A stretch of 30,191 bases of DNA from Stereocaulon alpinum (GCA_018257865.1 JAEUBA010000183.1:1-30191); one strand, 5' to 3'; positions 11,006 through 23,517 are shown, counted from the stretch's first letter. Numbers and translations: made by a program. The notes: generated by a model from the sequence alone, not told the origin.

Positions 11006-12690
11006 ATAGCGACGACGACGAGTACGACGAGCGAATAGGCCTACTAGGCTAGACGAGTAATTATACTAGGCTACGAACCTAGTAAAATAATAAGGGATAG
11101 GGAAGGAAGAGAGAAGGGGAGCGTTAGTAGTAGAGGTAAGTAAGGGATATATCCTAATATAATAATAGAGTAATAGTAATAGTAGTAGAGGCCTACTAAA
11201 GATTTATATAGCCCTTAAGGTAGGGAAAGAATTAAAGAAAGAATATAGTATATAAAGGCTATAGAGTAGGTACTACTAAAGTTTATAGAGAAGGTCTAAG
11301 AGATATTATAAGTAAATATAAATAAGATTATATAAAGCTTTTTCTAGAATATAGTAGAAAGGATTATAGAATATATATAGGAGAATACTACTAAAAGATA
11401 TACTATAAAGGAGTATTATAAAGTAGCTAATTAACGCGCGAAGACTACCTAACTAGAAGGGTAAATAATAGCTAAGTAGATATAGTTTATATAGCCTAAA
11501 AGGACTAAAATACTATCTACCTAGCTATACTTAGGGTAGAAGATATTAAGAAAGTAAAGTAAATAACGGTTAGGATTAATAATAATAGCGAAAAGATATA
11601 GATAGCTATAATAACCCTCCCCTAACTAGTATAAATATCTAGAGGAGTAGAAGGGGCGACTAGTAAGATTATTATAGTAAGAAGGACTATAGGAGGGGAT
11701 ATTATTCTCTAAATAGCCTTAGTAAAGGCTAGGGAAGAATTAGAGAAGGATAATAGGTAGGTAAAGAGGCTTTATAGGTTAGTAAGAGTCCTCTAAAAGA
11801 TAGTAATAGTAATAATCTATAGAGTAGAAAAGATAATAAATATAAAGGATTAATAAGGGATCTTTAAAACCTTAAAGAAAGATAATAAGAAGCTTTACTT
11901 AGAGTTAGAGATAATAAAGACTAAGTAGCCTATATTTATATTATAGCTAGATATACTTAGGAGGGAGAAGAGGTTCTCTATAATAATAATTAAGGTCCTA
12001 AGCTTAAAAGTAGCGAACTAACTTATTATAAAGGGAATAGTAGTAGAGAATAGCCTCTTCTTCTATAATTATTAAAAAAGAGAGGTTACCCTTAAGTAGT
12101 ACTTTAACTACTATAGGTATAAATATATTACTAAGGTATATAAATACCCTACCTACTATAGGATATACGCCTAAAACTATATAACTAATAATTATATAGA
12201 AAAAGCTAGTAGTAAGCCTAAGTACGTAGTATATAAAGGAAAGTACTTAGTATAGAGTAAAACCTACTTAATCTAATAGAAGGAGAATACTAAGGCTAGG
12301 TAAAGAATTAAATATAAGCTAAAATACTTTAAAGAGATCTTAAAGTAATACTTAGTAGGGCCTACGCTAGCGATACTAGAAAGGACTAGCCTAAAAGGGT
12401 AGTATAAAGTAATCTCTAAAGGGAAGAGGAAGGTCTTAGAGAATATAATAGATAAGCCTTAAAAAGGGACTAAGGAGGTAGTAAAGAGGGGATAACTAAT
12501 AACCCTCTTTAAGGCGGAGTAAGGGTAATAGCCCCTATTTATAGAAAGGATTAATCTAATAAATACCCTTAAGTAGACTTTAAGAGTAGTAAAGACTACT
12601 AAAACTATCTAAATATAGGAGAACGTCTAAGCGGCTCTTATTTAATAAGGGATATACCCTACCTAAAAATACTATAGTATAATATATAGA
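11006..12690 (+). pseudogene. LINE ORF1 with CCHC zinc knuckles, RIP-degraded
   Basis: The original ATG at 11006 now reads ATA; it is recognised from the ATG preserved at 1718-1716 in the minus-strand copy and the Thr-rich N-terminus. Zinc knuckles lie at about 12095-12260, with the spacing of C-x2-C-x4-H-x4-C and a following Cys/His set, as in ORF1 of Tad1/Jockey-type LINEs; most Cys codons now read Tyr. The N-terminal codons and the knuckles lie in different frames, so at least one indel has occurred. The 3' end overlaps the start of ORF2. The protein would bind element RNA. Confidence 0.82.
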
Positions 12691-14572
12691 GGAAGAAGGA
12701 TATAGTAATAATACTACTTCTTAAAAATAAAGATATAAAAGATATAAATATATTAGTAATCTAAGAGCTAGTATATAACCTAATAAATAGAACCTTATAT
12801 AATATAAGTATAAGTAGATTCTACTTAGCTTATAGAGGAGACTTAGAGACTAGGATATATTTCTATATAAATAAGAGGATAGATCCTAATAACTAAGGGG
12901 TAGAATACTAAGGAGGCGACTTATACTTATTATAGATCTAAGTTATAAGGACTTAAAAGGATATTAAGGATAGAATAGAGAATACTAGAGGGCTATTAGG
13001 GGAGAGGGTATAAGTATATAATATCTATAACCCCTTACTAGTAAGTTATATATTAAAGGATAATCTAATAACTATCCTAAAACTAGAGGAAGCGCTAGGG
13101 AATAAGGGTAAATATATAATTATAAAAGACTTTAACCTATACTACCTATACTAAAATAACTTAAGACGAATAATATACTATATTATAGTAGATAAGCTAC
13201 TAGAGATAGTAGGAGAGAGAGATATAATTTTAGGACTACTAGAGAAGGTAGTTATATAATAGAATAGGGGCTTAAAGAGTACTATTAACCTTATATTCCT
13301 AACTAAAGGCGCGTATAATATAATAGTAAAGTATAGGGTAAGGAATAACCTTAATATAGGATTAGATTATATATTAATTATTATAAAGCTAGAATAGATA
13401 TAGAGCGAACGCCTAGTATACTAAAAGAGGGCTTAGAAAAGAATAGAGGTAAAGATAACTAAGGAAGAAATCTAGAAATATATAAAGATCCTAAATAAAG
13501 TAATAAGCCGGTACTTAATAGACTTTAAAGATATAATTAACTAATATATTAATAGGCTTATAGCTATATTATAAGAGGTAATAGAAGATACTATCCTATA
13601 TAAGGAACCGTACGTAGGGGTTAAGCTATATTAGAATAGGGTATATATAAGGGTAACTAAAGTATTATAGGTAGCGCTTAAGGCCTACTACTATAGTAGG
13701 AACGTAGAAACTAAGGAAGCCCTCTATTAAGCTAAAAGGGAAAAGGTTACTACCCTATAAAAGGCTAGGATAATAGCTTTTAAAGAGGGAGTCTATAAAG
13801 TATTATTAAGATTAAAAGGAGTATAGTAACTTATTAAGTAGAGAAGGGAAAGAAGTATATACCTTAAAGAGCTACTATAATTCCCTACTATTAAAGATAG
13901 AAATAGGAATAAAGTAATAGACTTTAAAAGGAAGGTAGAGGCCTTAAGGAGAGTCCTCTTCTTACCTCTACCCTTAATAGACCTAATAGATATAGAGGGG
14001 GCCGACTACTTAGAACTTATAATAATAAATAGTAAGATTACCTTAAAGGAGGTAAAGGATATAATTTAGTACTTAGTAATAGATAAGGCCCTAAGGATCT
14101 TAAAAATCCTAAATAGGTTTCTAAGAGTAGTATATATAAAGATAATAGAGATATTTAGAAGGATATTTTAAGCGTACTTAGATTATAGATACTACCTAAA
14201 GAAGTTCTAAGAGGCGAATATAGTAATACTAAAGAAATTAAAAAAAACTAACTATTTAAAGCCTAAGGCGTACTAGCCTATTATATTACTAAATATACTT
14301 AGGAAAGTATTAGAGATAGTAATAGTAAAATATCTTAATAGAATAGCTAAAAAGAATTACCTACTTCTAGAATACTAAATAGGGGGTAGAAAGAGACGTT
14401 TAGTAGAAATAGCCTTAAAGACTATTATAGATTTAGTTTATATAATATAGAACTAAGGTAAAGATAACGTAGTAAGCCTACTATTACTAACTATAATAGG
14501 GGTATTTAATAATATATCCTATAAAAGGCTACTCTATAACCTAAAGATAAAAGGAATCCCTAAGGGAATTAT
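12640..14572 (+). pseudogene. LINE ORF2, N-terminal part: APE endonuclease and start of reverse transcriptase
   Basis: The frame opens near 12650 with the L-R-I-L-Q-type start typical of LINE ORF2. An AP-endonuclease-like domain follows at about 12690-13400: an I-Q-E-P-W-like motif near 12755-12775, then G-D-F-N at 13125-13136, where Gly reads Lys after RIP. Reverse transcriptase sequence starts near 14000; the motif carrying the first catalytic Asp (A-F-D, now VFN) is at about 14490-14515. The chromovirus inserted just after, in G-I-I-Q, before the G-I-P-Q-G-S-P motif. Stops are almost all RIP-type. Confidence 0.88.
14568..14572. repeat. chromovirus target site duplication, left copy (ATTAT)
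   Basis: The same five bases occur at 23710-23714, outside the terminal CCATATCA. Removing the element and one copy restores a continuous LINE ORF2 frame. Five bases is the usual duplication length for Ty3/gypsy elements. Confidence 0.92.
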
Positions 14573-14746
14573 TGATATGGCAGGTAGGCAGTAGCACGGT
14601 ACGTGTTAAAGGACTTCTATTAATATATAGTAGTATAGACTAATGATGTCTTCTAAGTGCCCGAAGGGCCTAACTATAAAGTTCCGCTAAGGCGGTACCT
14701 TAGCGTATACACCGCCTTAGCCGTACTTAGCCGCAAGACTATATTA
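14573..14746 (-). repeat. chromovirus 3' LTR
   Basis: The LTR is 174 bp, starting TGATATGG and ending CTATATTA (RIP form of CCATATCA). It differs from 23536-23709 at about 16 positions, all transitions and no indels. Internal arms GCTAAGGCGG (about 14689-14698) and CCGCCTTAGC (about 14713-14722) are complementary. Confidence 0.93.
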
Positions 14747-14760
14747 GAGTCCCCTGCGTA
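14747..14760 (-). other. chromovirus polypurine tract (putative)
   Basis: Just upstream of the 3' LTR the minus strand reads CGCAGGGGACTC, a purine-rich run in the right place to prime plus-strand synthesis. The exact borders are uncertain. Confidence 0.5.
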
Positions 14761-14821
14761 GAAAAGAAATACAGCGCCTACGCTATTAACTATAAAAACG
14801 AAGCGCCGGCTAATATTATAT

Positions 14822-16235
14822 TTATTCCTCTATAATATTACCGTAGTAGTTAACTGCCTTATTATCCTCCTTACTAAGCTTCTTAAGTCCCTTTAGTACC
14901 GCACTCCGCTATTCCTTAAAGTCGTCGTGTGTTATACAGTCTATAGATAGGAAAGCTTCGGCAATTTTATTAAATATAGCGTTAGCTTTTATAAGTAGGG
15001 TATTATTAACCTCCCTATTATTAGAGAGTTCGGCTATATAGGTCTAGAACTTAATAATATCCTCTAACGCCTACTTAGCCTATAAACGATTTATTACTAA
15101 CTACTTAATTATATGTTTATTATAGGCTTAAAGTAAAATCTACGTACTATATAAGGCTATAGCGAGTAGGACTACCTTCCTCTATACCTACTTAAGGTTA
15201 TTATAGGTATAGTGCTTAGCTATAGTTATAGTTATCTTAATCTCTTCGTCTAAGGCGAAGCGCTTCCCCCTACTCGCTAATTTAACTAGATCTTACGTAA
15301 GCTTAGGCTTATTAGTAGGGGTTTCGGGCCTAGCTTTCTTACTAGGGGTTCTAGGTTTAGTATTATTAATATTCTACCTTCTCTTATTACCCGCCTTCGG
15401 TTCTGCTATAGCCTTAGTAGTCTTAGGACGTTTAGCTTCCTTCTACCTAGTTACGCGAAGGTCTTAAATAGTATCAGCCTTTAGCTGAGCTACCTTCGTC
15501 TTAGTAGTCTTAGGACGTTTGGCTTCCTTCAGCCTAGTTATCTCCTCTTAAACGGCGTCGGCCTTTAGCTAAGTTCCCTTACTCTTAGTTATCTTAGGCT
15601 ATTCCTACTCAGCTGCCTCTAGCTCTTTAGTAAGTCCCTTAGGATAGACTTATATCTTAGACTTCTTTCCTATATTAATCCTAGGTAGCTTAGGCTCAGT
15701 GCTCGCCTTATTATAAGGGGGAATATTAATAATAATAGTAGCACTGCTTAGCCCCTATATAATATATATAGCCCCCTCTTAAATATTATACGTAGCGTTT
15801 ATACCTACGCTATTAATAAAGTTACTTTAGTTAATATCGAAATATCCGGCTCCTTCTTCGCTATATAGCTAGTATTTTCCGAATACTACTAAGTAGACCT
15901 AAACTTAACGTACGTCTAACCAAACCTTTAGTGCTAAGCCTTTATTACTCTATATTACCCTTAAGGGATCCTTACTAGGAAATATAATTAGCTATCTCTA
16001 GTACCTTACTTCCTATAAGATAAATAAGTAACGTACTATTTAAAAAACCTATATTAACGATAGTTTAACGTATTTCGGAGGGTATATATCTTCGTCCCTA
16101 TCGACCAGCTTATATACTAGCTTATTATATAGTTTAGGGTATATATTATCCTTCTTACCGTTACTATTACCTTCTTTCTATAAGAACCGTGCGGATTTTC
16201 GCGATATACTAATAACCTTATTAAAAACGACGAGT
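14822..16235 (-). pseudogene. Chromovirus ORF3, unknown protein with 28-residue repeats
   Basis: A minus-strand frame of about 470 codons lies between the end of pol and the 3' LTR. Its interrupting stops are TAA/TAG, consistent with RIP of CAA/CAG/TGG, and the last 100 or so codons have very few. Visible regions in order: an N-terminal part rich in Tyr, Val and charged residues (about 15700-16235); two tandem 28-residue units with E-A-K-R-P-K-T-T-K (about 15411-15580); a Lys/Arg/Pro-rich stretch (about 15290-15420), possibly nucleic-acid binding; and a helical-looking C-terminus (about 14822-15230). I see no membrane segment or enzyme motif and recognise no family. The stop at 14822-14824 may itself be a mutated CAA. 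The start is uncertain. Confidence 0.65.
15411..15580 (-). repeat. 84-bp tandem repeat inside ORF3
   Basis: Two copies start at about 15411 and 15495 with YCTTAGTAGTCTTAGGACG. The unit is 84 bp, so it preserves the frame as 28 residues. The second copy retains G where the first has A (TTTGG/TTTAG), a RIP difference. A weaker third similarity follows at about 15580-15600. Confidence 0.75.
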
Positions 16236-16640
16236 GAGTGGTACTAAAGGCGGACGTAAGTAGTAGGATAAATATTAGAAAGGTAGTACTAAGGTAGAAA
16301 GGATATAATAAAAACTTAGTAGTAGAGGATATAAGGTAAACTAGTAAACTCTATAGAAGGTGATATTTAAGGCGTAATATAAATACGTCCGGTTAGAGGA
16401 AAGTAAGCTAATATAATTATATAAATACGTAAATATATAACTACGCTACGTTTAACGCCTAGCTTAGCAGTATACTAGTAGAGTACTACTAGCAGACTAC
16501 TTCTAATATAGCTAAATAGAACTTAGGCTGTTAGAAGCGGGTATTTCCTTAGACGCCTATAGCGGGTAGGAGGTTAGGCCTAAATAAGCGTAGTACTTTA
16601 TAGGTCTAGCTCTTAAGGCTTATTACCTAGCCCTCTCTAA
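16236..16640. other. Spacer between chromovirus pol and ORF3
   Basis: These roughly 400 bases separate the chromodomain frame from ORF3. I see no convincing coding sequence. An internal promoter or splice site for a separate ORF3 message could lie here, but no specific signal is supportable after RIP. Confidence 0.4.
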
Positions 16641-19600
16641 TAATAACGTCCGACTATCTCCTTAAAAGGGTTATTAATATTATAGTTATTAACTATACCT
16701 TACGCCTTAAGGGCTAACTTGCGTAAAGGGTAGTACGCGTTCCAGCTATAATCCTAGCCCTTTTATTTTATAAGGTACTGCGGCGTATTCCTTACGATCT
16801 TTCTATCTACTAGACTCTTAATCTCGAATATAGGGTAGCTAGGATCTTCCGTTTTAATAGGCTTAGGATTATCTAGGCGAGGCCTATTATAGGGGTTATT
16901 CTATAGGTAAGGCTTTAGCTGAGCTACCGAAATAACTAGGTAGATACGTATTATCGGGGGTAGGTTTAGCTGATATACTAGGTTACCTACCTTCTATAAG
17001 ACTTTAAAAGGCCTAGCCCTCTACTAGCTTAACTTTCTATTTATAAGACTAGGAACCTTATACCTATAATATAGCTTAAGGTAAGCGTAGCTTCCCTCCT
17101 TAAGATATAGAGTAGTATACTTCTTATTATAACGCCTCTTAGATATAGTATTTATAAAGGCCGTAGCTTTATCTACGGTATCCCTATAGATTTATTAAAG
17201 GCGATTATAGTCTTCTAGCGGAAGGTCTTCTAAAAGACTAAGATTATTATTTACCTTAAAACCGTATAGTAATTCGTTTAGGGCGAAACCGGTTATAAAG
17301 TTAATAGAGTTATTTATTATTATACTAATATATAGTAGGCTCTCCACCTAGTTAGTATCTAGCTTAGAAAGGTAGTACCGTAATATAATTTTAACCGTCT
17401 AGTTAGTCCTTTTAGACTATCCGTCTGTCTAGGGGTAGTACGCTATTAATATTAATATCTTTATACCTAGCTTCTAAAAGATAGCCCTCTAGAATAATAA
17501 TATAAATTTAGAATCCCTATTACTTAGAAATAATCTTAGAATTCCCTAGTTACGCTTATAAAGTGCGGTTACTATAATATTTACCTATTCTTTAGATCCC
17601 TAGGTATCTTTCCTAAGTTCTAGTATAACTTTTCTGGTAAACTTATATATTATAGTTAATAATATATTAAAACCGTCTACTCTTAGTAAGTTAATAATAA
17701 AGTCTATAGCGATAGTATAAAATAGTATAGATAGTATAATAATAGGGTTTAGCGAACTATATAGCGAATACTATACTATCTAAAAGACTTAATAATTAGG
17801 ATAGTAAGTAATATACTATCGGAGTTATTTAATTATCTACCTAATATACACCGAATTAGATAGCTGATTATATATACGGTAGAAACCGCTATAGTTAGCG
17901 AGGTTATATACTATACGAAAGACTTCGCCCTCTATAGCTACTAGGATATATAAACGCTCCCTCCTATCTCTATATATATAGTAGATTAGGCCGTCTCTAC
18001 TCCTAAACCATATACCTAGGGTTTCGTCTCTAAGCGGAGGAACCGAAGGGCGTAGTATAGGTATTTCCTTAGAGGCTATTTTATAAGAGGTATCCTTAGA
18101 CGACCTTAGGTCTAAAGTATTATATACCTTAATTATATCTAAGACTTTCTGCTAGTATTTATCTTCCTAGTATACCTTCTTTAGGCGGTCCTTAAAATTA
18201 TCTAATATCTTAATAAGAGTAATATAATAAGACTATCTTAAGTAACGGGGGGAGATCTAGGCTAGTATTAAGTAAGTTAGTAGGCTAGCCGTATAGTATA
18301 TTAAGAATTCTAGGATAACCTCCTTAGACCTATTTATATCCCTAGAGGCGAGAGAGGGTATTAGGGACTATATTTAATTTCCTAGACTTATAGCGGATAG
18401 CGATATTAAAACTAGAGAGATATTATAAAGCTTTAATAAGGCGAAGGTTTAGCTTATTAGTACTAGAGGTAGTAAGGGTAGTTTATCTTAAGATTAGTAC
18501 CGTAGCTAAATAATCCGTATATATTACTATAGGTAGGCACTTACTTAACTTAATTATATACCTAATCTTTTTTACTACCTAGATAATACCTACTACTTCT
18601 AGTTTAGTTAGCTAGTAATTCTTTTCCGCTTTATTTAGTAGCTTACTTAGAAATAATATTAGCTTAACTAAAGTATAGGCGACTAGCTTCTCGTATATTA
18701 GATTTCCCTTAATATAATATATTATTACTACGAATCCCTAGCTTTTCGATATATCTAAGTCTATAAACAGAGGTCGCGCGGGGTTAAAGTATACTAGAAA
18801 GACTAGTAACTAGAAAGCCTTCTAGAGGTTTTTATACGCTTAGAGCTCCTCCTTTATTAGCTTAGTAAACTAAGCCCGCTTAGATTACCGCTTTTTAGTA
18901 GCCCCCTTAGACTTTTCGCCCTCCCTATTAGTTAGTAATACTTTCGTTATTAGTATTTTACGTTCTTATAGTAGCTTTGCGAGCTAGGTATAATTTCTAA
19001 TAGAAGATCTTAGCTAGCTTATTATACCTAGGTAAATTTTAAGGTCCTATAAGGTTAGGGGGAAATATAAGGCTTAGATAGCCTTAATCTTTTCCTCTAA
19101 TATTAATATATTAAGGCTGTCTACTTATTATCCTAATAGACTTACTAAAGGATATCCTAAAAAGGACTTATTTAGGCTAAGCGTAATTCGTTATACCTTA
19201 TAAAGGTAGAAGATTTCCCGAAGGTATTCTAAATAATTATTTAACGTACGTAAGAAAATAACTATATTATTAATATATATACGTGCGAACTTATAGAAAG
19301 GGCGGAGTATATAGTTAGTTTAGTATTAGATATATAGTAGCGAGCCCTTATAGCCTATAAGGGCGACGTTATACTACTCCTAACCTCTATATAAGATTAC
19401 TATTAATTTGTGTCTATTAGACCGTCGTACGTTAAACTGGTAAAAGTATCCTATTATATTAATCGTCGAAATATACTTATACCCTGCTACTATACTAATT
19501 ATATTAGACTATAACGGTATTAGATAGTTATTAGAGTCGGTAATCTTATTTAGGCTATATATATTAATAATAACTCTTCCTTTCCAGCTATTTAGGGTAT

Positions 19601-21230
19601 CTCGCTATATAATAAAGATAGGGTAACTAAACTTAGTAGGCTGGCTTACCTATTATATTTTACTATATTTATAAAGCTTATTAAAAGTCTTATTAACGAC
19701 TTCCCTATCCTTTTTACCTAAAGGGTAGACCTTAGAGGGCTTAGGATTAGTTCCTTCCTTTAGAGGGATAGGTATCTATTCCTCTTCTAAAATATTAACG
19801 GTCTAGCTATAATCCGTCTAGATATTAGGGAAATTTCCTACTACTATAGTAATTCTAGTAGTATCCTGCTAATTTCTGTATATAGTAATACTATTTAATA
19901 TAATATATTCTAGGGCTAGGTTGATCGCGACTGGGATAGCTGAAGATAATTTAGTAGAGGCTACCTCTTTAGTTAAGGCGGTATTCGGCGTAAGTTCTAT
20001 AATAGTAGCGGCCGTATAGACTAATGCTACCGCTGCTACCTTAGTAATATTAGATTCTTAGGATTATAAAGGTTTCCTATTTAACTATCCGCTAGCTGCG
20101 AGAGGGGCCTTATTTAGGCTAGTAAGGTAATACCTATCCTAAGCGTACTTAATAAAGTTGCTTAGCTTTACGCGTCGATTAATTCGTACTAGTTACTCCG
20201 TAGCGTTACGTACTTAGATAAAAGATACTAATATATTAACTATATAAGTATAGACTCCTCCCTTAAACCTTAGATCTTAAGAGTATTTAGGCTTAAAGAG
20301 GAAGTTACGGTCTTAAGGAAGGGTACTATAGTAGACTATAGGGATAGTAGCCGTAGACCTTAGTAGGACTATTATAGTTAACTTAGAGCGAATTATATAC
20401 TAGATTAGCAGCGTACCTCTAGCTACTATATCTATCCTTACTATTATATTCTCGTATTCGCTGATAGTTATATAGTGATTAGCGGGGTCTAGTAGAATCT
20501 TATAAGGGATAATAATATTATTCCTTATAAGTATATTAGCTCTAAGCTTCTTAATAATATAGACTTCGCCACTTAGCTCAGCTTTAGCTAGCCTTCCTTT
20601 AAGTTCGCCCTAAAGGATAAATAAAATATTAGTATATTTATACGTTTAATAAACAGCGTCTCCTAATCCTCTTACTAGAATTAGGGATACTAGCTTTTGT
20701 AATTTAACGTTAGAAAGAAGCTGTAGTAACTTGCTGCGGTTAAATAGGGTTATAGGGTAGCCTATATTAGTATAGGCGTTAAAGGTTTCGCTACTAATAG
20801 AAACCTATACCGTAGCGTAATAGAAGCCTTAGAAGGTATACTTAGGCTTAGCCTTTAGCGGTTTACTATTAGATTTAATATAAATTCGTTCCCCTAAGAA
20901 GGTATAATTTATTAAGACCTTTAGTTCTATTCTTTCTAAAGGAATTAGTAGCTATAACGACGTCTCCTTCTAGTAGGAGGAATGTAAATAGCGGAAAAGT
21001 TTATTTCTAGCTAGGAAAGTAGTAGAGTAATTCTAGTATATATATATTAGTAAGTCTACTGGATTCGTAAAGTATACTTTAGGTTCGTCGAACTAGCTTT
21101 ACTCTTCGTATACTTTATTATTAATCCCTTCGCTTTCTCTATAGTAGGTATTTTATTAGTCTGATCCTTAGGCCTAATTATATTAGTTATCCTTAGCCGT
21201 TTCCTCTTTCTTACCTATATCCCTATAGTA
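16640..21230 (-). pseudogene. Chromovirus Pol: protease, reverse transcriptase, RNase H, integrase, chromodomain
   Basis: From the right: an aspartic protease with the D-x-G-C-P-I-T-L type active site at about 20740-20770. Reverse transcriptase spans about 19050-20050, with Y-I-D-D (now YINN) at 19266-19277. RNase H has the H-F-N-P-x-R-P-L-F-I-D start at about 18740-18800. The integrase H2C2 finger is at about 17800-17910 and its core ends in P-Q-T-D-G-Q-S at 17402-17434. A chromodomain lies at about 16690-16835, recognised by F-E-I-x-S-L-V-D-R near 16800-16832 and Y-L-I-K-x-K-G about 40 bases on. Chromodomains of this group steer integration to heterochromatin. Many stops, nearly all RIP-type. 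Confidence 0.9.
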
Positions 21231-22990
21231 GACTCTAAGGCGTGCCTACTATAGTTAAAATCAGCCGCCTTAGTTCCGGTCTAGCTATAGTTTCCCTTAT
21301 AAGTTAGGAGTACTAGGCTAGAAGGGTAAATCTAACTATCTTATAAGATTTCTATACCCTGCGGTGATTTATTAATAAGGCTTTAGTATAGTTAAGGGCT
21401 AGAGTTAGGGTTAAGGCTTTTACTAACTTAGTACTTAATTTTATCTTTAAGGCTGGTATCCTCTATTACCTTATTAGAAGCTAGGTCTGCTGTACTAGTA
21501 TATATAAGTATTATTTCGATAGCCTAAATAGAAAGGGGTTAAGTAGGAGGGGCTTTACTAGTTCGGACGTAGCGAATTCGCTTATTACAGATAACTACGG
21601 CCTCCCTACTAATAATACTAACTTATATTCCTTAAGGCTAGCTTTAGGAGAGCCTATTTATACTAGATAGACGCCTTAGCGTCTAACTCCTTAAGAAAGC
21701 TACTAATAGTAGTTATTAGTAATAGCGCTGAGACTTATACCTTAAATTTAATATTAAGGTTATTCTATATAAGCGTAAGTTAATTATATACTAAGGTTAT
21801 CTATACTACCTTCGCGTATCTCAAAACCTTCTATATATAAGTATAAGGATAGATTTACTTCTATATATCTACTATAGTATACCTTTCAGCTTAAAGGTTC
21901 TATAGTATAATTAACGTCTATTCTTTAAAGGTAGCGATTAGTATTTCGCCCTAATCTCTTATAGTAGTATTTCGTAACCCGCGTTTCTTAAGATTAGTAA
22001 GCTTAGTTATATACTAAATTAGTATACCTCCTTAGAGGTATAATAGTATAAGTTCTTATACCGCAGCTTCCCCTTTAAAGCTAACTAAGTCTTTTAACTA
22101 ATTAATAAAGATATAGACGTCTCTATAGAATACTAAGCTATATTCGCTAACTATTAGTAAGTTATCTATAGAAGGGTATAAGGGGTTAAAGTAACTAACT
22201 TCCTTATATATAAGTTTACTATTATTATTCGGATTAAAAGTACTATTATTAGCGAGTCCGCTAGGGCTACTAGGCGGAGTGCCTAAAGGCTATCTACTCT
22301 CCCTTTAGAACCTTAATATACCTTTAATAACCGCGTTATTAATAATATCCTATAGGATAGGATCGTTTAAGTTAGCTATTAGTCCTATAGGTTATTTATA
22401 GATAACTTCCTCCGCTAATTCCGCTCCTAAAGTAGTATTTCCGGCGGATAGGTCTCTTATTAGCGTAATATAGGGGCTCCTTATTATATTATTAGTGATA
22501 TAGGGGCTTCTTAGAGGGGTGTCTAAATTATAAGGAGGAGTAGGAACGCTTAGTTAGATAGGCGGTATATCTATATCTATTCTAGAGAAGCGGCTCCTAC
22601 TTAGTAGGGTACTTTCTACTAACGGCGGTTCCTAAAGCTTACGGCTGACTGCTTTAGTATTTCTTATAAAGGTATTAATTACGTTCCTAAGCCTAGGCTT
22701 ATTAATAGCCTAGTCTTCTAGGAAATTATTTAGCTTAATAGAAAGTAAGCGGGACCGTATACGCTGATCTCTTATACTAAAGTTTAGATTAGGTGTAGTG
22801 GTATTAGTATTTAGTTTCTAAGGTCTAAATTTATTCTTCCTAACTATTATAATAATTAGGTGTTTTATATCTTTATTAATAAGTAAGGCGTAGCGGTATT
22901 CCGTTTAAATAAAATTGTATAGTTAGAACGCTAGAATAATAGTGCTGCGGCTAGTATTACTTAGAGGCGGCGCTAGGATAACAGCTTCTA
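21230..22990 (-). pseudogene. Chromovirus Gag, RIP-degraded
   Basis: The minus-strand reading gives a long, Pro/Ser-rich N-terminal half (about 22250-22800). A helical segment follows with E-Y-S-L-V-F-Y-R-D-V-Y-I-F-I-N at about 22100-22150 and an R-G-L-R-N-T-T-I-R stretch, resembling the capsid domain of fungal gypsy Gag proteins. Around 21230-21290 is a Cys/His-type segment where a zinc knuckle would be expected, altered by RIP. The start codon is not identifiable; gag and pol may be one frame or joined by a frameshift, which cannot be settled in this mutated copy. Confidence 0.7.
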
Positions 22991-23517
22991 GGTATTTATA
23001 GTAATTACTCTTTCGTCTGCTATTAAAAGTAGCCTGCTAGTAGTAGCTATAAAGTAATAATAGATAAACGATTATAGTTACTCTATATATACGAAATAAA
23101 TAGCGACGAAGTATAAGTTAAAGAAAGCGAGTTGGTAAGGTGAAAGCTAGGATAAGAAAAGAAGTATAGTAAGTAGTATAGAGCTACTATAAGTAGGTCC
23201 TTAGGGTTCTAGAAAGAGCCCTGCGCTATTTTATACTTTTAGAAGGTGCGCTGGTATTCTCCGCTCTAGTAATCGGAAAGTATGGATTCGACTAGGTAGA
23301 CCTAGGTACTTAAGGCTAGCAAAGTAAAGCAGAAGCGTCTTAGATATAGGTAATAGCGTAGTATCCGGATTCGGGCTAGTATTATAATACTGCGGTGCAG
23401 CTGAATTAAATCGCTGCGGGTAAGAGTAGGTGGGCTACTCTAGTAACTTAATTAGTTTAGTTTAGTAGACGTACTTAATTAACTTCTAAATAATAGTATA
23501 TAGTGTTTAGGAGCTTA
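22991..23517. other. Chromovirus 5' leader
   Basis: This lies between the primer binding site and clear gag sequence. No supported coding region; gag may start somewhere in its left part. It is comparatively rich in surviving TG/CA and GC. Confidence 0.45.

Larger units (their letters stand above)
10990..14572 (+). mobile_element. Tad1-like LINE (copy 2), 5' part
   Basis: This is the first part of a non-LTR retrotransposon inserted in copia B. The whole LINE (10990-14572 plus 23715-25554) is about 5.4 kb, flanked by a 12-bp duplication. It has two overlapping frames: ORF1 with zinc knuckles, then ORF2 with endonuclease and reverse transcriptase. The 5' leader before ORF1 is only 16 bases. 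The order endonuclease then reverse transcriptase, the ORF1 knuckle pattern and the 3' tail of short repeats fit the Tad1 clade of fungal LINEs. The break at 14572/14573 is the chromovirus insertion. Confidence 0.9.
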
